This document shows, piece by piece, positions 34,171 to 41,991 of a DNA stretch of 64,000 nt. The DNA comes from Acidobacteriota bacterium. GTDB taxonomy: Bacteria > Acidobacteriota > Vicinamibacteria > Vicinamibacterales > SCN-69-37. Position 1 is the stretch's first letter; every line of letters starts with the position of its first letter. The notes under the pieces were generated by a model. It had not been told where the DNA came from. It was given only the letters and a program-made list of their open reading frames with translations, and made no database searches. The stretch lies in the NCBI GenBank assembly GCA_016716905.1, contig JADJUS010000004.1, positions 1,488,001-1,552,000 of the forward strand. Reading direction: 5' to 3'. The position numbers were made by a program, and so were the translations under genes.

Positions 34171-37116
34171 TCACGACAGCAACAAATCCAGATCGTCTGT
34201 GCTGAGGCCGCGCAGGCCGACCGGGTTGGCTGAGAGCACGGCCTCGGCAAGCGCGCGCTTGGTCTGCTGCAGCGCCAGGACCTTTTCCTCCACCGTGTCT
34301 TCCGCGATCAGGCGGTAGGCGAAGACTTCCTTCGTCTGGCCGATACGGTGTGTGCGGTCGATGGCCTGTGCTTCCACGGCGGGGTTCCACCAGGGATCGA
34401 GCAGGAACACATAGTCGGCTGCGGTCAGGTTGAGGCCGACGCCGCCGGCCTTCAGACTCACCAGGAACACCTGGCACGACGAATCTTCCTGAAACCGCGT
34501 GACGGGCGTGGCGCGGTCACGCGTCTTGCCATCGAGATACTCGTAGGTGATCTTCGCCTGGTCCAGCATCGGCCGTACGAGCGCCAGGAGGCTGGTGAAC
34601 TGCGAGAACACCAGCGCTTTGTGGCCCTCATCCACCACCTCGCGCAGGTTCTCGAGGAGCAGGTCGAGCTTCGAGGACGGGTCGGACTGCCGTGCCGGAG
34701 AGACGAGCCCTGGGTGACACGCCGCCTGGCGCAGGCGCAACAGCGCCTCCAGAATCTGCAGCCCCGATTGCCCGAGACCGACTTTCGAGACGCGCGAGAG
34801 CAGGGAGTCGCGATAGTGCCGGCGCAGCGCGTCATAAAACCCGCGCTCGCGTGGCGTCAGCACACACGTCAGCGTCTGCTCGGTGCGCGCTGGCAACTCG
34901 GTCGCGACCTGCGCCTTGGTCCTGCGCAGCAGGAACGGTTTCAGGCCGCGCGCGATCAGAGCAACGGTGTCGGCATCGGGCTGCGACGCGGACGTGGCGC
35001 GCTGGAACATCGATGACCGCCCGAGCAGCCCGGGGTTGAGGAACTCGAACAGGCTCCACAACTCGCCGAGGTGGTTCTCAATGGGTGTGCCCGACAGCGC
35101 GAGTCGATGCCGGCTCTTGAGCAGCCGCACGGCCTTGGACGCCACGGTCGCGGCGTTCTTGATCATCTGCGCTTCGTCGAGAATCACGTATTCGAACTCG
35201 ACGTCTTTGAGCCGCTCGATATCGCGCCTGACGGTGCCGTAGGTGACAAGCACCAGGTCGTAATCCCCAATGTGTCCCTCGACCAGGCGACGGTCGCTGG
35301 CGGAGTAGTCGAGCACCCGCAGTGTTGGCGTGAACGTGGCGGCCTCGTTCATCCAGTTGTGGATGACGGATCGCGGCACGACGACCAGCGATGGTCGAGG
35401 GCCGCGGGATTCTTCCGGAGCATTTGCCCGGGCGTCGGAGACCCGCGCCAGTTCCGCGAGCACGGTGACCGTCTTGCCCAGACCCATGTCGTCCGCAAGG
35501 CAGCCGCCGAACCTGAAGTGACGCAGGAACTGGATCCAGCCGAGGGCTTCCCGCTGGTAACTGCGCAGTGTGCCCGTGAAGATCGCCGGCGGGTCCAGCG
35601 CTTCTGCGCGGTCAAATGTCGCCAGCCGCTCCCGCATCTGCGCGAACGCGTCGTCTACCTGGACGTCCGCATAGGCGGCCTGCGCGGCGAGCATGGCGTC
35701 GAGCAGCGCGGCCTGCGACGGCTGATACCTGATCGAGCCGTCGTCATTTTCGATGCCCGCCGCGGCGAGAGGCGCATACCGCCTGAGCCATTCGTCGGGC
35801 AGCATGCCGACCGACCCGTCGCCGAGCGTGATGGTCTTTTCCCCGCGGCGCAGCGCCGCCAGCAACTCCACGAGTGAGGCCGACGCGTTGCCGAACGGGA
35901 CTACCGCCGTGAGGTCGAACCAGTCCACACCCGAAGTCACCGTGAGGCGTGCGGGGCCTGCCGCTTTATAGGGCACTCCGCCGGCTTCAACGCGCCAGCC
36001 TTCCTGAATCAACGTGCGGACGAACGCGCCCAGGTCTTTCGCCGGCACACGCCACGCGCCGGGATCGTTGAGCGTTGCGCGCACTGCATCGAGGCTCAGC
36101 AGTTGTTCGAACGCCTCCTGCTCAGCTTCCGGATCGCGATGGATGATTCGCTGGCGGTCCGTGTCGAAGAACGTCTCGGCCGGCGCCGCCGGCACGTGGG
36201 TGCCGTCATAGTCGAATGACAGCGTGGCTTCGACGTGCGAATCGGCTGGCGCCGGGCCGGCTCCAGCCGGTGCGCCGACCGGCGGCTCCACCGGCATGAG
36301 ATGCAACCGGGCGGACGGCGCCACACGAAGCGGTGCAAGAATCAGCGACTCGGGCAGCGTGGCCGGATCCACGCCCAGCCGGTTGAGCATCTGCGCGAGA
36401 CGCGCGGTGTCTGCGGCCGGCACCAGGACGTGGCCCTGTGCGCGGAGCAACGACAGCACGCCGAACGATGGACCTGGATCAAACGCCGCCACGCGTTCGT
36501 GCGTGAAGAGCAGGCCCACTTCCAGCAGCAGCACCGGGTCGGTGACCTTCAGCCGGTCTTCGCGCCGGGTCAACACGCCCGACACCCAATGGCCTTCAGG
36601 GTCGTCCTCTGGAAGTGCCTCCACCGTAAACCGCCACACCGGTCCGTCGTCCCACTGCAACGGCCGGATGGACGTGGACTCGGGGCCGTCGCGCAGGATC
36701 AGGCGCCCGGCCCGTGCCGCGAGCGGCACCCACTCGAGTGCGAGGGCGCCGGGCAGGATGAAGCGCAGGCCGCTGTCGGGTCGCGGTTGATCAGCCTGGT
36801 CGGATTCACGCGCCGTGGCGCCGAGGAGCGACGCGAGCAACCGGCGGTCTGTGGGAGCCGCGGCCAGCGCCTCGTGAGGGCCGGCGGCCGCCGCTGTGGG
36901 GCGATCCCACGTGCCGTCAGCGCGCCGCGTACGGGCCAGCAGGCGCACCACCAGGGCACCTTCCTCGCGGGTGGCCGTGCGGTCCACGGCAAACAGATAT
37001 TCGACGCGGTGGCCCGCCCCCGGCGGCATGGCATCTTCCGCATCCCGCCGAAGTTGGCGGTCCATTTCGGTCAAAAATTCATCAATCGTCACAAATAAGC
37101 CCGGCAAAGACGGCAA
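34171..37116 (-). CDS. SNF2-family helicase (DEAD/DEAH-box ATPase)
   Basis: A 981-residue bacterial SNF2 protein. The first 500 residues are a poorly conserved N-terminal region common in this family, followed by the SNF2 ATPase core: GCLADDMGLGKT (Walker A, 542-549), VILDEAQMIKN (DEAQ box), SGTPIENHLGELWSLFEF and the helicase C-terminal lobe with SLKAGGVGLNL, DPWWNPAVEAQAIDRTHRIGQ and AEDTVEEKVLALQ. All motor motifs are intact, so it should translocate on double-stranded DNA; the cellular partner is unknown. It ends against the palindromic element and is divergent from the peroxiredoxin gene (69-bp gap). Confidence 0.93.
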   Translation of the reverse strand: MPSLPGLFVTIDEFLTEMDRQLRRDAEDAMPPGAGHRVEYLFAVDRTATREEGALVVRLLARTRRADGTWDRPTAAAAGPHEALAAAPTDRRLLASLLGATARESDQADQPRPDSGLRFILPGALALEWVPLAARAGRLILRDGPESTSIRPLQWDDGPVWRFTVEALPEDDPEGHWVSGVLTRREDRLKVTDPVLLLEVGLLFTHERVAAFDPGPSFGVLSLLRAQGHVLVPAADTARLAQMLNRLGVDPATLPESLILAPLRVAPSARLHLMPVEPPVGAPAGAGPAPADSHVEATLSFDYDGTHVPAAPAETFFDTDRQRIIHRDPEAEQEAFEQLLSLDAVRATLNDPGAWRVPAKDLGAFVRTLIQEGWRVEAGGVPYKAAGPARLTVTSGVDWFDLTAVVPFGNASASLVELLAALRRGEKTITLGDGSVGMLPDEWLRRYAPLAAAGIENDDGSIRYQPSQAALLDAMLAAQAAYADVQVDDAFAQMRERLATFDRAEALDPPAIFTGTLRSYQREALGWIQFLRHFRFGGCLADDMGLGKTVTVLAELARVSDARANAPEESRGPRPSLVVVPRSVIHNWMNEAATFTPTLRVLDYSASDRRLVEGHIGDYDLVLVTYGTVRRDIERLKDVEFEYVILDEAQMIKNAATVASKAVRLLKSRHRLALSGTPIENHLGELWSLFEFLNPGLLGRSSMFQRATSASQPDADTVALIARGLKPFLLRRTKAQVATELPARTEQTLTCVLTPRERGFYDALRRHYRDSLLSRVSKVGLGQSGLQILEALLRLRQAACHPGLVSPARQSDPSSKLDLLLENLREVVDEGHKALVFSQFTSLLALVRPMLDQAKITYEYLDGKTRDRATPVTRFQEDSSCQVFLVSLKAGGVGLNLTAADYVFLLDPWWNPAVEAQAIDRTHRIGQTKEVFAYRLIAEDTVEEKVLALQQTKRALAEAVLSANPVGLRGLSTDDLDLLLS

Positions 37117-37185
37117 TCGTCCATCATGTGCGATCGAGCGCGATCTGTCGAGCTTTGATATCGTTAGAGGCTTACAGGAGGCCCT

Positions 37186-37821
37186 ATGTCAGTTCGCTTG
37201 GGAGACGTTGCACCAGATTTCACCGCAGACACCACGCAAGGCACCGTCAATTTCCACGAATGGAAAGGCAACGGCTGGGCGATCCTGTTTTCGCACCCCA
37301 AGGACTTCACGCCCGTGTGCACCACTGAACTTGGCGCCGCGGCCGCGCTCAAGGGCGAGTTCGAGAAACGCAACTGCAAGATGATTGGCCTGAGTGTGGA
37401 CGGGGTCGAATCCCACCATCGCTGGGAAGGCGACATCAAGGATGTGACCGGCCATCAGGTCAACTTCCCGATGATTGGCGACCCCGAAAAGAAGGTGGCC
37501 GATCTCTACGACATGATCCACCCCAACGCCAACGACACGCAGACCGTACGGTCGGTGTTTATCATTGGGCCCGACAACAAGGTCAAGCTCACGTTGACCT
37601 ATCCCGCATCCACCGGCCGGAATTTCATGGAGTTGCTGCGCGTGCTCGACTCGCTGCAACTCACGGCCAAATACTCCGTCTCCACCCCTGCTGACTGGAA
37701 GCCGGGCGAAGACGTCATCATCGTGCCGGCCGTCTCCGACGCCGACGCCAAAACCAAGTTTCCGAAAGGCTTCGAAACCAAGAAGCCCTACTTGCGGGTC
37801 ACCCCGCAACCGGACAGATAA
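37186..37821 (+). CDS. 1-Cys (Prx6-type) peroxiredoxin
   Basis: A 211-residue thiol peroxidase that reduces hydrogen peroxide and organic hydroperoxides. The peroxidatic cysteine is C45 in DFTPVCTTE. No resolving cysteine lies in the C-terminal extension (a further Cys at 64 is not in the usual place), and the C-terminal block DWKPGEDVIIVP is typical of the Prx6/1-Cys group. A strong ribosome binding site, AGGAGG, stands 4 bases ahead of the ATG, which fits a high expression level. The NYN-LOTUS gene follows after 9 bp. With bshC in the window, a low-molecular-weight thiol such as bacillithiol is a possible reductant, by inference only. Confidence 0.95.
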   Translation: MSVRLGDVAPDFTADTTQGTVNFHEWKGNGWAILFSHPKDFTPVCTTELGAAAALKGEFEKRNCKMIGLSVDGVESHHRWEGDIKDVTGHQVNFPMIGDPEKKVADLYDMIHPNANDTQTVRSVFIIGPDNKVKLTLTYPASTGRNFMELLRVLDSLQLTAKYSVSTPADWKPGEDVIIVPAVSDADAKTKFPKGFETKKPYLRVTPQPDR

Positions 37822-37830
37822 CCGAGGAAG

Positions 37831-39270
37831 ATGTCCACGACCGATCGACTCCGTATTGCCGTATTTATCGACTTTGACAACATCGAAATTGGTGTGAAGA
37901 ACACCCTCGGGGCCGCGTTTGACGCCGGCCTCGTGCTCGAAGCGCTCAAGGAGCGCGGCGAGGTCGTCTCCAAAATGGCCTACAGCGACTGGCAACGCGC
38001 CGGTGGCTACAGCCGTGCGCTCACGCAGCACGCCATCCGCATGGTGCAGCGCAACCTGACGCCGGGCGGCGACAAGAACGGGGCCGACATCAACCTCGCC
38101 CTCGACGCGCTGGAGATGGCCTTCACCCATCCCCACATCAACGCCTTCGTCATCGTCGGCGGCGACAGCGACTTCATCAGCCTGGTGGAGAAGCTCAAGC
38201 AGTACGACAAGAAGGTGTTTGTCGTGGGCGGACAGCAGTTCACGAGCATCATCATGCAGCGCAACTGCCATGAGTTCATCGCCTATGAGAACCTCATTGG
38301 CGGCGGCCGCCGGCAGGCGGGGCCGCGTGCCGCGAGGAGCGAGCGCGCAGAACTGGGTGACGTGATCCCGCTTGTGAAACGCGCGATGAAGGTGCTGATC
38401 GAACGCGACGTGGACCCGCAACTGGGTCTGCTCAAGAGCACGCTGTTGCAGCTGGACTCAACCTTCTCAGAGCGGAACTACGGCGCAGGTTCGTTCCGCG
38501 ACTTTGCGCAGAAGCTTGAGAAGGCGGGCGTGTTGCGTGTGCATCAGGCCAAGGGCGGCTGGCTCGTGGCGCCGGCCGAGGGCGTGAACCTGTCAGAGGT
38601 CACCGCCGCGGGAGAGGCAGAGGCCCCAGCGGGTGCGGCTGCATCGGCGCAGGCGACTGACCGACCAGAGCAGCAGGGCCGGCACGACCGCCGCGACAGG
38701 CACGACCGCGGGCAGCAGCCTCAGCAGCAGACACAGGCGTCGCAGCCGTCTTCACAGACGGGCGCGGAGCCGACAGGCCCTGTGCAGGTGCTTGGCACAC
38801 CCGCCGAGGGCGTCAGCGAGATGTATCGGATTATCACGACCTCCGACGTGCGCAAGTGGCCGCTGTATCTGCGCACAGTGAAGCAGGTGCTGCGGGCGCA
38901 GACGCCGCCGTTCGACGAACGTGCCTATGGATTCGGGTCCCTCGTCGATCTGCTGCGCGCATCGCACAAGGAAGGCGCGTTCCGCGTGGAGCGCGACCGC
39001 CAAGGTGTGATTCGCGTGTTCCAGAGCGGCAGCGCGGGACTGCCGTCGGCCCAGACGCCCGACGTGAGCGCCGCAGCCGAGTCGGACGAGCCGTCAGCGA
39101 TGGTGGCTGCCGAGGTGGAAGTGCCTGTAGTGGAAGTGGTGGACGCGACGCCGGCTGTCGAGTCCGAAGCGGCCGCCGAAGCCGCGCCCGCAAAGAAAAA
39201 GCGCGCGACCGCCAAGCCGAGGGCTTCCGCGGCTGCGAAAAAGCCGGCGCGGAAAAAGAAGCAGTCCTGA
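37831..39270 (+). CDS. NYN-domain nuclease-like protein with two LOTUS/OST-HTH domains
   Basis: A 479-residue protein that joins an NYN (LabA/DUF88, PIN-like) domain at 1-160 to two LOTUS/OST-HTH winged-helix domains (about 175-250 and 330-400). The NYN acidic residues are kept: D14 and D16 in FIDFDN, D86 in GADINLALD, and D112/D114 in GGDSDF, so metal-dependent RNA cleavage is plausible. The LOTUS domains bind RNA, in particular G-rich or G-quadruplex RNA in studied cases. A Gln/Arg-rich linker (about 280-310) and a Lys/Ala-rich tail (about 455-479) add basic charge. It is 9 bp after the peroxiredoxin gene, suggesting an oxidative-stress or RNA-quality role by context. Confidence 0.9.
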   Translation: MSTTDRLRIAVFIDFDNIEIGVKNTLGAAFDAGLVLEALKERGEVVSKMAYSDWQRAGGYSRALTQHAIRMVQRNLTPGGDKNGADINLALDALEMAFTHPHINAFVIVGGDSDFISLVEKLKQYDKKVFVVGGQQFTSIIMQRNCHEFIAYENLIGGGRRQAGPRAARSERAELGDVIPLVKRAMKVLIERDVDPQLGLLKSTLLQLDSTFSERNYGAGSFRDFAQKLEKAGVLRVHQAKGGWLVAPAEGVNLSEVTAAGEAEAPAGAAASAQATDRPEQQGRHDRRDRHDRGQQPQQQTQASQPSSQTGAEPTGPVQVLGTPAEGVSEMYRIITTSDVRKWPLYLRTVKQVLRAQTPPFDERAYGFGSLVDLLRASHKEGAFRVERDRQGVIRVFQSGSAGLPSAQTPDVSAAAESDEPSAMVAAEVEVPVVEVVDATPAVESEAAAEAAPAKKKRATAKPRASAAAKKPARKKKQS

Positions 39271-39271
39271 G

Positions 39272-39336
39272 TCCAAGGTCCAGTGTCCAGAGTCCGGCAG
39301 ACTCGGAACGCTGGACCCTGGACTCTGGACCCAGGA
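39272..39336. repeat. Inverted heptamer arrays (GTCCAGA / CTGGACC)
   Basis: Left units GTCCAAG, GTCCAGT, GTCCAGA; right units CTGGACC, CTGGACT, CTGGACC in opposite orientation, separated by about 19 bp. This gives a hairpin between the convergent NYN and secreted-protein genes. The same unit, in one direction, makes the array at 56531-56597. Confidence 0.8.
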
Positions 39337-39343
39337 CGATTTG

Positions 39344-40057
39344 TTACTTCTTCACGAAGTTGGAGACGATGACCTCGACGTTGTGTGCGGCGCGGATGCC
39401 GTAGACGCCGTTGAGTGACTTGAGCTTGCCGGCCCCGACGAGCTCGGCCGTGTCATAGCCGCCGACCACCGCGCCGTTGATCGAGCACTCGGCGCGACCG
39501 CCCTTGACCGACCACGCCACTTCCTGCGTGACGGACTGGCCCTTCTCGGCCTTCTTCACCGATTCAGCCGGTGCGCCGCGGCGCCCGTTCATCTGGAACG
39601 TCACGGCCTTGCCGTCAACGCTGCCGCCGAATCCGCGAATGATGACCGTGCCCGAACCATAGGGCGCGCAATACAGCAAGCTCGCGTCCGCCGTTCCGAG
39701 GTCGTTGCCGCCAATGAACACGCCGTACGGGTGCGGGTGGTCATTGAGGTTCATGTACTGAGGCTCGGTGAACGTGGCCGAGACCGTGTAGTCGCCCGAG
39801 GCCGTGTTGGCCGGGTTCCAGTAGCTGATGGCCGGCCCGGTCGTGATGGTGAACTTGCCCGCGGCCAGCACCAGCTTTGCGTCTTCAACCTTGCCCGCGC
39901 CGTCGGCCTTGCCGGCCCAACCTGCCGCCATGATGCCGCCACCGACGACCTTGCGGTCCGCGTCCTGCGCAGCCGCGGCCGCCTGCTGCGCCTGCATACC
40001 GCTTGTCACTGCCAGGGTCACGGCCAACGCCGCCACCGATACATACACTGCTCGCAT
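39344..40057 (-). CDS. Secreted protein, possible jelly-roll (LamG-like) fold
   Basis: A 237-residue exported protein with signal peptide 1-23 (cleavage near MQAQQ). The mature part is beta-rich with motifs such as ISYWNPANTASGDYTVSATF, HPYGVFIGGND and VTFQMNGR, the last strands ending ECSINGAVVGGYD and VYGIRAAHNVEVIVSNF. The pattern of a ligand-exposed concanavalin-like beta sandwich (DUF1080/LamG-type) fits, but no diagnostic motif is seen and I name no function. Cysteines are few (in LLYCAPY and AECSING). The gene stands between two repeat arrays, and the next gene upstream on the same strand is a carboxypeptidase-regulatory protein. Confidence 0.65.
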   Translation of the reverse strand: MRAVYVSVAALAVTLAVTSGMQAQQAAAAAQDADRKVVGGGIMAAGWAGKADGAGKVEDAKLVLAAGKFTITTGPAISYWNPANTASGDYTVSATFTEPQYMNLNDHPHPYGVFIGGNDLGTADASLLYCAPYGSGTVIIRGFGGSVDGKAVTFQMNGRRGAPAESVKKAEKGQSVTQEVAWSVKGGRAECSINGAVVGGYDTAELVGAGKLKSLNGVYGIRAAHNVEVIVSNFVKK

Positions 40058-40112
40058 GTCGAAACTCCTTGGGAAAAACTGGGAACAGTCATTCTACACG
40101 CTTGGGCCACCC

Positions 40113-40139
40113 AGCCAATGAGCCAATGGGCCCATGGGG
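40113..40139. repeat. Octamer array (AGCCAATG) in intergenic gap
   Basis: AGCCAATG, AGCCAATG, GGCCCATGG follow one another between two minus-strand genes. It is a short array with a unit different from the others but in the same kind of place. The rest of the 92-bp gap holds nothing recognisable. Confidence 0.55.
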
Positions 40140-40149
40140 CGACACTGAA

Positions 40150-41991
40150 CTACGGCAGCCGAATCCGGACATCCTGGCGGGTTGTGGCACCGTCCTTGAC
40201 CGTTACCGCGAGGGATGCGCCGAGCAGGGATTCCAGGAACGCCGCAGACTTCCACTCGTCGTCTTCCACGTCGCTGAGTGCTGCGAGGCGGTATTCGCCG
40301 GCCGGAAGGCCCTGCGCGCTGAAGAGACCATCGGCTGCGGGCCGAACTACCTTCACGCGCGGTGACGCCGGGTGCCACAGGGACCGGTCTGCAGGGAACA
40401 GCACCACGTAGTAGTCGGCGGCCGGTGTGCCTGCGGCGGCGGAGAGCGTGCCGGTGACGATCGAGGGCTGGTCGGTCAGCGTAATCGACGCGCCTTCCAC
40501 GTTTCCGTCCTCGAAGGTCAACGGCGCGTCGCGCAGGTCGCGAGTACCTAGCATCATCGACTGCACCTTCCACGCGCTCAGGGCCGCTGGTGGTTGCACC
40601 ACGATCTCGAAGTCGCCCGGCTGAATCCCAGTCACCACAAAAGCGCCATCAGCCGCCGACATAGCACTTCGTGTCGTCATTGCCGACATCGGTGTTCCGT
40701 TCATGACCACGTTCCCGCCGGACCGTCGCACAGGCTGCACGCTGATGCGCGTGTCCGCCCATGAATCAGGCGGCGTGCCTGCACCAGGCGCCGTCAGTTT
40801 TCCCGACAACGTCAATCCGGGTCGCAAGGCGAGCGTCAGGCCATCAATGTTTTCACCCGTCACCGCAATGTCAGCCACGGCCCATTCGGTCTGCCTGTCG
40901 CCCATGATGGTCTGCATGGCGCCATCCGCACTCCGGGTGACACCGCCCGCGCGCGCCATGACCCGCAAGCTGCCTGGAGGCACGTTGGAGAGAGTGAACC
41001 TGCCCTCGGCATCCGGAACACTGACGCGAATGCTCAAGGCTGAGGTAAGTGGCAACGTTGGACCAACGCCCTCAGTGGTGATCGACACGTCTCGCGTCGG
41101 TGCGCCATTGGTGCCGATGACGGTTCCGATGATCGTGCTCATCCGAAACATCGTGATCGGGATATCGATTCCGTCTTTTACTTCGCCGGCGGCCACGCTG
41201 ACAGGCAGGCCCTGAGTGGGAACGGGAGTGCCGGGATAATAGGTCGGGGCATACCCCGTCGTCGCGATTGGCGAAGCCGGTGCCGTGTTCGGTTGCGCAG
41301 CAGTGATGACGATCCCCTGGCCGAGCGCCCTCACGATCGCCTCATACTCGGCTTCGCTCCGATCTTCGACCTCGCCTCTGCCCACAGCCGGGAGTGCGGC
41401 TACGAGGTAGTCCCCAGGCATCAGTCCAAAGATGCGATACACGCCCTGGTCGTCGGTCGAGAACTCGGCCGGCCCCGTGGAGCGTCCACCAGCGGTGGCC
41501 TGCGCGACAGGAACTGCCATCACCGGAGTGTTGGGCATCGGTTCGTCGCCTGTGGTGGTCAACCTGCCGGTAATCACGCCGCCGCGCGGCAATGTCAGGC
41601 GAACATCGCTGATCTGTTGTCCCTCCACCACGACGAGTGCCGTGCCAGGTCGGCCCGGCCGTCTCGCGCCGTAACTATTCTTGAGGTGCGCGGGCTTCTC
41701 CGCGCTCAACGCATAACGCCCCGCTGGCAGCGCGCGAAACGCAAACTTCCCTTCATCGTCGGTCACCACGCTGCGATGGTCGGTGCCGTCGGGAGACGTC
41801 AGCGACACCACGGCGCGGCGGACAGGAGTGTCGGCGTCGGCGGTTAGCGTGATGCGGCCGGCGATTCCGGCTGTCCCAGTCTTGACCGCCGCCACGACGG
41901 GGACGGGCCGGTCGCGCTGCTGCGCGAAAGCGCCGACAGCAGGCGCCCCGAGGATCGCGACGACCACGACGCCGATCATTCGTTGCATCAT
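40150..41991 (-). CDS. Large secreted protein with carboxypeptidase-regulatory-like domains
   Basis: A 613-residue exported protein: signal peptide 1-24 (GAFAQQ), then repeated Ig-like/carboxypeptidase-regulatory beta-sandwich domains. The first is at about 42-110 (GIAGRITLTADAD, LPAGRYALSAEKP), followed by GGVITGRLTTTGDEPMPNTPV, DQGVYRIFGLMPGDYLVAA, and at the C-terminus DGLFSAQGLPAGEYRLAAL. Such proteins are abundant in acidobacteria and are assumed to sit on the cell surface or bind glycans; no catalytic domain is seen. Its start overlaps the end of the next gene of the same type by 4 bases (ATGA), so both are made from one transcript. Confidence 0.8.
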   Translation of the reverse strand: MMQRMIGVVVVAILGAPAVGAFAQQRDRPVPVVAAVKTGTAGIAGRITLTADADTPVRRAVVSLTSPDGTDHRSVVTDDEGKFAFRALPAGRYALSAEKPAHLKNSYGARRPGRPGTALVVVEGQQISDVRLTLPRGGVITGRLTTTGDEPMPNTPVMAVPVAQATAGGRSTGPAEFSTDDQGVYRIFGLMPGDYLVAALPAVGRGEVEDRSEAEYEAIVRALGQGIVITAAQPNTAPASPIATTGYAPTYYPGTPVPTQGLPVSVAAGEVKDGIDIPITMFRMSTIIGTVIGTNGAPTRDVSITTEGVGPTLPLTSALSIRVSVPDAEGRFTLSNVPPGSLRVMARAGGVTRSADGAMQTIMGDRQTEWAVADIAVTGENIDGLTLALRPGLTLSGKLTAPGAGTPPDSWADTRISVQPVRRSGGNVVMNGTPMSAMTTRSAMSAADGAFVVTGIQPGDFEIVVQPPAALSAWKVQSMMLGTRDLRDAPLTFEDGNVEGASITLTDQPSIVTGTLSAAAGTPAADYYVVLFPADRSLWHPASPRVKVVRPAADGLFSAQGLPAGEYRLAALSDVEDDEWKSAAFLESLLGASLAVTVKDGATTRQDVRIRLP

